Shown here: one piece after another, positions 17,492 to 25,897 of the stretch
Layout: each line of letters opens with the position of its first letter
Numbering within the stretch: position 1 is the stretch's first letter
Assembly (NCBI GenBank): GCA_002418705.1
Contig: DIEQ01000110.1
Coordinates: forward strand, 1-38,290
DNA from: Mageeibacillus sp. UBA5770
Lineage (GTDB): Bacteria; Bacillota_A; Clostridia; Saccharofermentanales; Saccharofermentanaceae
DNA: 38,290 bases
Direction of reading: 5' to 3'
The notes under the pieces: model-generated
What the model was told of the DNA's origin: nothing
What the model saw: only the letters and a program-made list of their open reading frames with translations
Database searches by the model: none
Made by a program: the position numbers and the translations under genes

Positions 17492-17845
17492 ATGTGGAAT
17501 ATAAGGTTCGTCAAGGCAGGCGAAATCATCCTTGGTCAGCCGCTGGTTTTTGGAAATAAATATTTTGATACAAACGAACCTTGGAATACACGTAATTTGA
17601 ACCCTGCTGGATGTGAATACACGCTTTTTAATTGCGTTCAGATTATTTCTAACTTAGCAGTCTTGTTGAATCCCTTCTTGCCTTTTTCATCGTCGAGAAT
17701 ATTTTCTTGGCTCAATATTAATAATATATGGGAAAAGCAATATGTATCTGTTAAGCATAAATTGCCAGAAATCTCGATATTGTTTGAAAGATTGGATAAA
17801 GGAATAATTGAAATGGAAGTCAATAAACTTGCAAACAAGTTATAA
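17492..17845 (+). pseudogene. metG: Methionyl-tRNA synthetase fragment (anticodon-binding domain)
   Basis: The 117-codon frame encodes only the helical anticodon-binding region of a class I MetRS: GNKYFDTNEPW, then NCVQIISNLAVLLNPFLPFSS and PEISILFERLDKGIIE are recognisable MetG segments. The Rossmann catalytic domain with HIGH and KMSKS is absent, and the residues before GNKYF do not match MetRS. It is therefore most likely a remnant of a second metG copy, marking the left edge of the accessory region. An intact small stand-alone protein is less likely. Confidence 0.72.
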
Positions 17846-17942
17846 GGTCCGACGTTTGATAAATCATCGAACCGAAGCAACTTATATCCTATTTCGCAAA
17901 TTCAATTTGGTGATCGTCAACAAGGAGCGTTTGAGATGACCG

Positions 17943-18090
17943 GCACCGAAGAAAATGCCCTCCCTTTGCACCCCCCTATTTTTTTAATGGGCTTCAGGGA
18001 AATCAGTGCTAAAAACACCGAGTGTTCAAGTCCTGTCGTCCGTAAAATAGGTTTTAAAGCAAATGACAAAGTGCGCCGACACATACCCCT
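17943..18090 (+). repeat. Dispersed degenerate repeat, copy A
   Basis: This stretch aligns over about 150 bp with 35447-35596 (copy B), in the same orientation. Shared blocks include GAAGAAAATGC, GGGAAATCAG, the exact 18-mer TTCAAGTCCTGTCGTCCG (18025-18042) and AATGACAAAGTGCGC. Minus-strand frames through both copies give short similar peptides (RTTGLE...), but stops and indels make coding unlikely. Confidence 0.8.
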
Positions 18091-18620
18091 GAACCCCTGA
18101 AACTGTCTGTTTTCAACCTTTATAGGCAAAAATAATACCACCCATGTCAAAACCGGAGTCTATCATTAGACGGTATCATATTTGGCGTATACATCATAAA
18201 AATGATACAATGAACACACCTGATTATCAAGCCATAAAAGATTAGAAACCGTTTTAAGATTGAAAATATGGTGTTATGAGCTATTGGTTTGAAAAAGATA
18301 AGCCCCTCTCCGTTGAAAAGGTGATCAGAATAATGTATAAGCTGATGCAAGATGGTGTTGCTGGGAGCATATAACCTTTTGCGTACCACCATAAAAAGTT
18401 TGCATATCACCTCAACGGACGTTGAGTACCACCCCTAATGATTTAACTGTTCTTTGGCTGACACCAGCAATCAAGGATTTGATTAAGGAATAGTATAAAC
18501 ATTTGTGTTTACTGTTTTAAAAAATAATATTAGGCGTACTAAGGAGTAAAACCATTCGCATCCGTTCTTAATTTTATACAAACCAATAATGCACTTTAAT
18601 CAACTTTTCAATAATAACAA
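18091..18620. other. Gene-free stretch with insertion-sequence-like end motifs
   Basis: No convincing gene. On the minus strand GGTGGTA occurs at about 18.13, 18.39 and 18.42 kb (spaced motifs such as ATGGTGGTACGC and GGGTGGTACTCAACG). Spaced copies of a short box are a feature of some IS21-type element ends, so this may be the relic of an excised or deleted insertion sequence; no transposase remains. The right part becomes strongly A/T-rich towards the next promoter. Confidence 0.35.
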
Positions 18621-18649
18621 TTGTAAGTATTGTACTAGACTTATATAAT
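18621..18649 (+). promoter_or_regulatory. Predicted sigma-A-type promoter of the GGDEF/HD-GYP gene
   Basis: TTGTAA (18621-18626) and TATAAT (18644-18649) are separated by exactly 17 bp in an A/T-rich stretch. Transcription would start near 18656, leaving a leader of about 64 nt before the ATG, which has GGAGG 7 nt upstream. Confidence 0.6.
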
Positions 18650-18719
18650 AATACTAAAGAATAATCATACATTTATAGCATCATAATTTGACACCTTTAA
18701 TTTGTATTGGAGGTTTTGA

Positions 18720-21700
18720 ATGAATAATCAAAATCAATTCACCTCTAAGAAAAATATTGAAAGATCTCAAGTGAGAATACTTTTAATGTTTCCCCTACTA
18801 TTTAGTTTTCTTTTTTTTACATTACTTTTTTTTCTCATCTTCAAGGAAATAACAGCCAATACCATTTTAATAGCACTTTTGTTAATATTTGCTATTTCAA
18901 TTGTTTTTGGAAAAAAGACCGGCCTTCTATCCGGCTTTGCTTTAGTACTCATACAATTAATTTCTTCATATATTATTTATTGGTTAAACAATATAGTATC
19001 ATTGGGAAGTTTCGTTGGAATTGTCACAGTTTCAGAATTGTTAACATTAGCCAGCCTGCCGGTCAGCGGTTTTTTAATTGGTCTGTACGCCGAAACATTT
19101 GGTATTTATAACAGCATAACTGAGCGTAAGGTTCGCGATCAAACTGCAGTTATTCAGAAGCTTAAGAAACAAGTCGAACAATATGAAAGGGAATGGCAGA
19201 GTCTATCCAAAACAAAAATTTATCATCATGTCTGGGATTCCCTTACCGATGAGGACACCCTATGCGAGCAACTGGTTTGCTTAATCATAGAGTCAGTTAA
19301 CAATCAAACTCAATGTGATTTACTTGTGCAAAGTCTAGTTTCGAATCAAACCTCGTGGAAGGATAAATCCGACCAGATCCTATTTGACATACTGGTCCAA
19401 AACAGTCCGGATATACTCGCAATATTGGATCTTGATGGCAAAATCCTTAAATATCATGACAAATTGATGGCGATCTACGGCATTCCGATTTCGCAGCGTC
19501 TTGAAAATATCGACTTCGTACAGATTCTGACTCCAGAATCCGCAGAAAAAGCAACTCGCAATTTAGCATGCATTCTCTCGACCGAATATAATCCCCAGGA
19601 AAAGTATGAAATCCAGTCAAATAATAATAAATTTTCCAAGTTAATAATTATCCCGGAAGTAACAATAACTTATTCTAAGAATCCATTAGTGTTATTGGCC
19701 AGTGTCAGCAGCTCTCATGTTCGTATCAATCCTGAACAAATGTATCAGGATTTGGTCATACCGACGAACCTGGGTGAACTCTTACAACAAAGCCTTTGCT
19801 GCGTATCTGCAAATAATTTTGTGACCTACTTAAGTCCGGTAATTTGTGAGCTCATTGGAGAGAATCCCTTAAACGTAATCGGAAAAAAATTAGATAAATA
19901 TATCAATTCCGTTTCGAATACTGATTTCGAGAAATTTATGGACATATGCCGGATGGGTCAGCAGATCACAATTGAACTTGAAATGAATACTCACAATCAA
20001 AAAAGATCGGCACTACGCTTTGTGGCATTTCCAGCCAGCAGGGATACAGGAGAGTACATTGGTACCACCTTTTTAGTGGAGGATATAACAAATGTCAAAA
20101 AGGTGGAGGATATCCTGCAGCATCGCCTGAAAATTGAAAAATTGATTTCTAGCATTTCAACCCGCTTTGTTTCAGTCAAGGCTGAAGATATGGACAGTGA
20201 AATAGAAAGAGTTCTCAAAATTGTCAGCGAATTTGAAAATACAAAAGGCTGTTCGATTGAAATATTGCCATCACCCCAGAATAAAAAGCTCTTAACTTAT
20301 ATCTTCGATTCAAAACAAAGAACTGACAACAAGAAGATATCAGATAATAATCCAGTATCAAATAATTATGAAACCATATCAATTCCAATTATCCTTGGAT
20401 TTGAAACAGTCGGTTATTTTAAATTTACACAGGAACAATACCGGGATAATTGGTTTGACAGTGATTCAAAACTTATATGCTTGATTGGTGAAATTATCAT
20501 CAATGCCTTAATCCGAAAAGAGAATGAACTCAATATCAAATTAAACGAGAATCGCTTGAGAACAACACTTCACTCCATTGGTGATGCCGTTATCGCTACA
20601 AATCCGGAAGGTCAAATTATACTAATGAACCTTATGGCTGAAAATCTAACTGGTTGGAACTGGGATAAAGCCCAGAATCTTCCGCTAAACACAGTCTTCA
20701 ATACTATAGAAACCCAACCCGATGACGTTTCGCAATTAAATGAAGTAAGTAATCTTCACCCCCTATCTGAAACAGATGGCAGTATTATACTTACATCACA
20801 GAATGGTCAGCAATTCTTTATTTCTGTTAATCGTTCCCATATCGAGGATCACCAAAGAAATTTCTTTGGTGAGGTAATTGTTTTTCGCGATGTAACACAG
20901 GCAAAATACGAAAACGACGAGATCCGTTATATCAGCTATCATGACAAACTCACAGGACTATACAACCGAACTTTTTTTGAAGAGGAGATCGCTCGCCTGA
21001 ACACAACACGGCAGTATCCCATTACCATCTTGTTAGGTGACTGCAACGGTCTTAAAATTGCCAATGATATTTTTGGTCACTTGGAAGGTGATAGACTGCT
21101 TCAAACTATTGCCGATATTATCAAAATGTCAATTCGACATGAAGATATTGCAGCACGATGGGGCGGAGATGAATTTGTAATAATCATGCCACAAACCGAT
21201 GAAAATGTTGGCATGGAGATCAGGGAACGAATCTTAACATGCTGTGCATGTTCCGACCATGCCCCTATCCAACCCAGTTTGGCTATTGGCAGCGCAACAG
21301 CAACTGAATTTGATTTTGACTTGACAGATGTAATAAAGCAGGCTGAAGACCGCATGTATCGCCATAAATTAATGGAATCCAAAAGTAACAGAAACTCACT
21401 GATTAGCTCCATTGAAAAAATGGTTTTTGAAAAGAGTTATGAAACAGAGGAGCATGCCAGTCGATTGAAAGAAATATCCCATAAGGTTGGCCGAGCTGTT
21501 GGTCTATCTGATTATGAACAGGAGGAACTCAGCATACTGTCAGTTCTTCACGATATTGGCAAAATTGGCATCCCTGATCGAATCTTACAAAAAAGCAGCA
21601 GCCTGTCTGCTGAGGAATGGGAAATCATGAAGAAACATTCCGAGAAAGGGTATAATTTAGCCAAAGCAACGCCTGAACTTATCAAAATAGCCGAAGCGAT

Positions 21701-21974
21701 CCTCCACCACCATGAGCGCTGGGATGGAGCAGGTTATCCCTCTGGTCAAAAGGGGGAAGATATCCCCAAATTATCACGAATTTTGACAATAATCGATGCG
21801 TATGATGTTATAACTCATAACAGATCCTACAAACAAGCCCGAAGCAGTAATGAAGCCCTTCAGGAAATTGAGAAGTGTGCCGGGACTCAATTTGACCCTG
21901 AACTGGCAAAGATCTTCATTGGATTAATGCAAGAGGATGGAGTAATTGACTCTTCTCCTATATCGAATGAATGA
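18720..21974 (+). CDS. Membrane multi-PAS/GAF sensor with GGDEF and HD-GYP domains
   Basis: A 1084-residue c-di-GMP turnover protein. Several membrane helices (about residues 18-125) are followed by a coiled coil (135-165), two PAS-like domains (about 225-330 and 350-460), a GAF-like region (470-610), a PAS domain (615-735), GGDEF (740-890) and HD-GYP (900-1070). The synthase motif is intact (RWGGDEF near residue 815), with an RxxD inhibitory site (RHED) five residues upstream. The phosphodiesterase motifs are also intact: HDIGKIGIP near 943 and HHHERWDGAGYPSG near 1000. It may therefore both make and break c-di-GMP under sensory control. It stands alone and its base composition is more A/T-rich than the left-hand chromosome. 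Confidence 0.93.
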   Translation: MNNQNQFTSKKNIERSQVRILLMFPLLFSFLFFTLLFFLIFKEITANTILIALLLIFAISIVFGKKTGLLSGFALVLIQLISSYIIYWLNNIVSLGSFVGIVTVSELLTLASLPVSGFLIGLYAETFGIYNSITERKVRDQTAVIQKLKKQVEQYEREWQSLSKTKIYHHVWDSLTDEDTLCEQLVCLIIESVNNQTQCDLLVQSLVSNQTSWKDKSDQILFDILVQNSPDILAILDLDGKILKYHDKLMAIYGIPISQRLENIDFVQILTPESAEKATRNLACILSTEYNPQEKYEIQSNNNKFSKLIIIPEVTITYSKNPLVLLASVSSSHVRINPEQMYQDLVIPTNLGELLQQSLCCVSANNFVTYLSPVICELIGENPLNVIGKKLDKYINSVSNTDFEKFMDICRMGQQITIELEMNTHNQKRSALRFVAFPASRDTGEYIGTTFLVEDITNVKKVEDILQHRLKIEKLISSISTRFVSVKAEDMDSEIERVLKIVSEFENTKGCSIEILPSPQNKKLLTYIFDSKQRTDNKKISDNNPVSNNYETISIPIILGFETVGYFKFTQEQYRDNWFDSDSKLICLIGEIIINALIRKENELNIKLNENRLRTTLHSIGDAVIATNPEGQIILMNLMAENLTGWNWDKAQNLPLNTVFNTIETQPDDVSQLNEVSNLHPLSETDGSIILTSQNGQQFFISVNRSHIEDHQRNFFGEVIVFRDVTQAKYENDEIRYISYHDKLTGLYNRTFFEEEIARLNTTRQYPITILLGDCNGLKIANDIFGHLEGDRLLQTIADIIKMSIRHEDIAARWGGDEFVIIMPQTDENVGMEIRERILTCCACSDHAPIQPSLAIGSATATEFDFDLTDVIKQAEDRMYRHKLMESKSNRNSLISSIEKMVFEKSYETEEHASRLKEISHKVGRAVGLSDYEQEELSILSVLHDIGKIGIPDRILQKSSSLSAEEWEIMKKHSEKGYNLAKATPELIKIAEAILHHHERWDGAGYPSGQKGEDIPKLSRILTIIDAYDVITHNRSYKQARSSNEALQEIEKCAGTQFDPELAKIFIGLMQEDGVIDSSPISNE

Positions 21975-22307
21975 CCATTTATCGGCTCTTCATCGAAGGA
22001 CAAACACCATCATCAATCGCAAAGCATCTCGCTGGTCAGGACATCCCCCTCGCCTGCTGGTAAAAAACTTGGCAAGTCGCTACCGTGAAAATTTTCCACC
22101 CCCCCCATATTAGAAACATATATTCCCCTTCTGCAACCTTCAAAGATTCCTTCTCTGGCTAAAACTGTGACAGATGATATAACTCTTCTTATCAATGTGT
22201 TTTGCAAGCCCTGTTCCAACTTTAACAGGATCTGCCATGAATTCTTTTGGTAAAGGCAACCCGGAAGCTGACTTTGCTGCTCAAGAGCCGCAATCTGTTT
22301 CGAAGCT
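21975..22307. other. Intergenic stretch between convergent genes; no intact gene
   Basis: No supported gene. One minus-strand frame stays open just past the WD40 stop and encodes a short helical stretch (SLDEASKQIAALEQQ); it could be the frameshifted tail of the WD40 protein. Near 22.05-22.11 kb the minus strand has a G-run (GGGGGGTGG) and two similar boxes (TTTTCACGGTAGC and TTTTTTACCAGCAGG), possibly insertion-sequence end remnants. No good terminator hairpin was found. Confidence 0.35.
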
Positions 22308-24778
22308 TCATCCAGAGAGCGGGTTACTCAGTCGGAAGGGCGATTTCACTTGCCAGAACTCGTTCCAATTCAAAAAATGGATGCCACTGCCATACCCCCC
22401 CATTGCAAACGTCAGCTGGTCCGGAGCGAATTGGATGGTAGAAATCATTCCATGAAAATCCGGCAACGTTCGCAGACATGCCCCGGTCTCCATATTCAAT
22501 ATTCGCAATATAGTACTGTCAGAAAAAATGTCTTTTTTGCTGACTTCTAATATAAAGTGTCCGTCCGGACTCAGAGCAACCCTGCGGGTCCTATCTTGTG
22601 GCCTATGAAACACACGAAGGCATTTTCCGGTAAATGCATCCCATAGGCAAAGTCTGTCCTTTCCTGCAGAAAGAACCCTTCGCCCATCCGAACTGAAAAC
22701 AGCAGAACAAACCACATCGTCTTCCTGAAAAGTCTGAAGTCTATTTCCTGTTTCAATTTCCCATAACATCAGCAAATCTCTATCGTTATCGCCAGCGGAG
22801 CTTCCCGACAAAGCATAGCGTCCATCCGGACTGAAAACAACTGTAAGAACTTCCCCCTTGTGGCCTTTAAACTCTCGTATCCTTTTTCCTGATTCGACAT
22901 CCCAGAGAAAGACCACATTCCCTGCGCCTGACATCGCAAATCGTCCATTGGGGCTGCAGGCCACTGTCCTTACAGGATTAGGCTGCCCGTCCGGTTCCGT
23001 TGGATGAAGAAAAGTCATTTGCGGCTTTCCTCCGAAAATGCTGAAACGCCGCATCGCCGAATCTTCGTTACCTGTCAGAATAAATTTCCCGTTTGGATCA
23101 AATGCGACAGTTGTTATGATGTATCTCTGTCTAAAATTACTTTCAACTCTTCCTGATTTTATATTCCAAAGCAACAGCGGATTATTACTTTTCTGACACT
23201 CTCTCCGCATGTTGCGACATAGTACCCATCCGGGCTGTATGCAAACGAATAAAAAGCCATTTCATCCTCTTCAATTGTCTTGATCAAACCGATCCCGGGC
23301 AGTTTCCTCCTGGCCAGCTCCACTGCATCCTTCACTTCCGGGTATTGGTCCAAGTCATTGAACTGTTCCAGCGCTTTACCATAGTCCCACCGTTCCATGT
23401 GGATCAGCCCCGCCAGATATGCCCACGGCCACCGCTCCTTTGTGATATCCAACATCTGCTCCAGTTTGTCGAGCGCTTCCAGGTCATCGATCTCCGACTG
23501 CCTCCAAAGCAGCAACGACAGGTTGTATGTCGCCTCCGGATACCTGCTGTCTAGCTCAAGCGTCTGCTGCAGCAGTTCCTCCGCCTGCTTCTTGTCCCCC
23601 AAGTCCAGCATGCCCAGTGCCTTGTTGTTCATACTGCATGCCCGCAGTTCGGCCACTTTGGGTTGTTCCCTTGTATAAGGCTTTCCCGTCTGTTTCTTGT
23701 AGATCACCCGCAGTTTCTGTGCGATTGTAAGCATATCAACGGGGCGCTCTTGCGGATCGCGCATAAAACATGAGCGCAGTAAATCCGCCAGTTGCTCCGG
23801 CATGCGCGGCAGATACTTCTGTGAGGGCCCCTCAAGCAGGTATTCTTCCAATACAAAGGGTGCGTCCAGTCCACTGCGCCAGGTTAGTTCTCCCTTAAAC
23901 ATCTCCAGGATCGATACACCCCAGCTCCAGATATCTGTAGCCGCGGTCAGCTCCGGCCATTCACCGGCAGGTATCTGCGCATCCGCAAGTTCAGCACTTC
24001 GCGCCTGTTCCGGCGAGCAGTACGCCGGTGTCAAACACATCTTGGTCAGCCCAAAGTCCGTCACCTTCACGACCTCGGCCTCGGTCAAGAGAACATTAGC
24101 AGGTTTGACATCCCTGTGAACCAGGGATTGCCCGTGGGCATAGCCAAGACCCCAGGCAAACTGGATCGACACATCCAGCATCCGCTCCAGCGCTATAATG
24201 TGGCTACCTTTGTACAGCAGACCTTTCCGGATCCATTCTCGCAGACTGTCTCCGCTGACATACTCGGAAAAAACCATTGGCATGTCTTCGATAAAGCGCA
24301 CATACTGGCATGTGCGGATGTGCGGGTGAAGCCCTAAAGCTATCCAGCCCTCCACTTCCTTTACGAAGGATTCATTTCCCCCGGCCTGCGCTATAACCTC
24401 CGGGCGGGGGCTCTTTATGATCAAGTCGGTTCCCCAGTTGCGGTGATAAACATGGTAGACCAATCCCATACTGTCTGAAGTAATCACATTCTTGATCTCG
24501 TACAGGTTAAGGATCACATCCCCCGTTTTCCACTCGGTATGACCAGTGCCCGTCTGCGTATCCGGCCTTGTCATTTCCGTTTCCATTTCTTCCAGCTTCG
24601 CTCGTATACCATCCACTTTTAACCAGCCGTATCCGCGATACCCGAGTTCGGTTAACAGATATTTAAAATCTTCCTCCGACAACTGTCGTGTGAGATCATT
24701 GTCCGTTATGCGGCCTTTTCGCCATAGCAGTAATCTCCGATTATATATTGAAGCGAGATGCTGATTATCAAGCGCCAT
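22308..24778 (-). pseudogene. Ser/Thr protein kinase B - TPR - seven-blade WD40 protein, frameshifted
   Basis: Residues 1-60 continue a TPR segment from the preceding frame. Then comes a kinase domain: HRDVKPANVLL catalytic loop, VTDFGL and YCSPEQ, with a poor glycine loop (SDSMGLVYHV). TPR-like helices follow (MNNKALGMLDLGDKKQAEEL). The frame ends at 23159 in a false tail just after SPDGYYVATCGESVRK. A second frame (22308-23210) resumes exactly there with SNNPLLLWNIKSGRV. Adding one A to the A-run (T-run at 23189-23192 on the plus strand) joins them and yields seven WD40 blades, a full propeller. So this is one gene of about 820 codons broken by a single-base loss, or a sequencing error. Confidence 0.8.
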
Positions 24779-24787
24779 CGCCTTGTT

Positions 24788-25853
24788 TCAGAAATTTTCC
24801 GCCTTGCCCTCATCGCCAAGATCAAGGTATGAAAGCGCCTTGTTGCTTAGCGAATCAGCAGTTTCTGACGCACCATTTTGATAATTTCCCGGATAGGTTT
24901 TTCCGCATTCAGTTTTAAATATCACAATGAGTCTGTCCGCGACTTCCATCATCGTGTGCGGCCGGTCCGATTCATTTTCCGCAAAACACTGCCTCAGCAG
25001 CTGCACAACGCTCTCCGGCATCGCGGGTATGCCATTTGTTCCTTCATGATCTTCCAGAAACGCTTCAAGCACATGTGCAGCAATCGCGCCGGACCTCCAA
25101 GTCGCCTCACCAGAAAACATTTCCAGTACCGATACACCCCAGCTCCATATCGGTACTGCGTGTCAGCTGCCGACCGCTTAACTGTTCCGGGCTGCAGTAC
25201 GCTGGCGTATACGCACTTGATGCAACCAAAACAGACTGCTGCGCATCATCGTTCTGCATGCTGCCTGCCGGCTTTGCACGTGCCAGCCCAAAGTCAACGA
25301 CCTTTACTTCTCCGCCGTTTGTCATCATCACGTTATGGGGTTTGACATCCTGATGGATCAGCCCCTTTTCGTGCGCATAATGCAGTCCCCAGGCAAACTG
25401 TATCGCGATATCGAGAATACATTCCAGCGACACTTTTTTCCCGTCTTCATAAAGTTTATTGGTTTTGATCCAATCCTTGAGGCTGCCGCCCGGGACGTAT
25501 TCCGCGAAGATACGAGGTGCACCGCCTAATTCACGCACGTAATAGCAGGTCGCTATATTGGGGTGAAAACCCAGCTCGATCCATGCCTGGCACTCACTGA
25601 TGAAGTTCTGCTTCTGCGCCTCCGATGGAAAAGCATGCGCATGCGGCGCTTTCACTGCAAGATCGGTGTTCCAGGTTTTATGGTGAACTTTATAGATCTT
25701 GCCGAAACCGCCCGCATGAAATGCACGTCCCGCATCATCAACGGGCAGCACCTCATAGAGGTCGAGTATGACATCTCCAACATTCCAGTCAAGCAAGACA
25801 TTTTTCTCTGCCTTTGCTAGTTCATCTAATTTTTGATCTTCGGAATCAGCCAT
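24788..25853 (-). pseudogene. Ser/Thr protein kinase A with TPR start, frameshifted
   Basis: The ATG at 25853 (GTG one codon earlier) follows GGAGGAGG. The kinase domain has AGGFGKIYKV, a Lys in LAVKAP, catalytic loop HQDVKPHNVMM (Gln replaces the usual Arg of HRD) and VVDFGLA. After YCSPEQLSGRQLTRSTD the frame goes wrong: DIWSWGV can be restored by adding AT at about 25150-25155 (GATATGG instead of GATATATGG). The rest of the domain is in the frame 24788-25120. That frame ends at TGA (24788-24790) in a TPR segment (GKAENF), where a tryptophan would fit, and the same frame continues three codons later as the ATG of kinase B. The two kinases may thus once have been one reading frame. Confidence 0.78.
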
Positions 25854-25897
25854 CACACCTCCTCCATCATGCAGATTAAGTAGTTGAGAATTCTATT

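Noticed and set aside
17917..18150. Minus-strand frame in repeat A, and its counterpart at 35438-35650
   Set aside because: The similar peptides (RTTGLE...) come from the shared repeat; no ribosome site, and indels differ between copies.
23185..23195. Programmed -1 frameshift joining kinase B and the WD40 domain
   Set aside because: No X XXY YYZ slippery heptamer in the right frame and no clear downstream stimulatory hairpin; a lost A is simpler. The same holds for the A-run at 31235-31240.
24788..24790. UGA read as tryptophan
   Set aside because: Other intact genes here (for example xpt, the 47-residue peptide, cadC) end compactly at TGA, so a TGG to TGA mutation is more likely.
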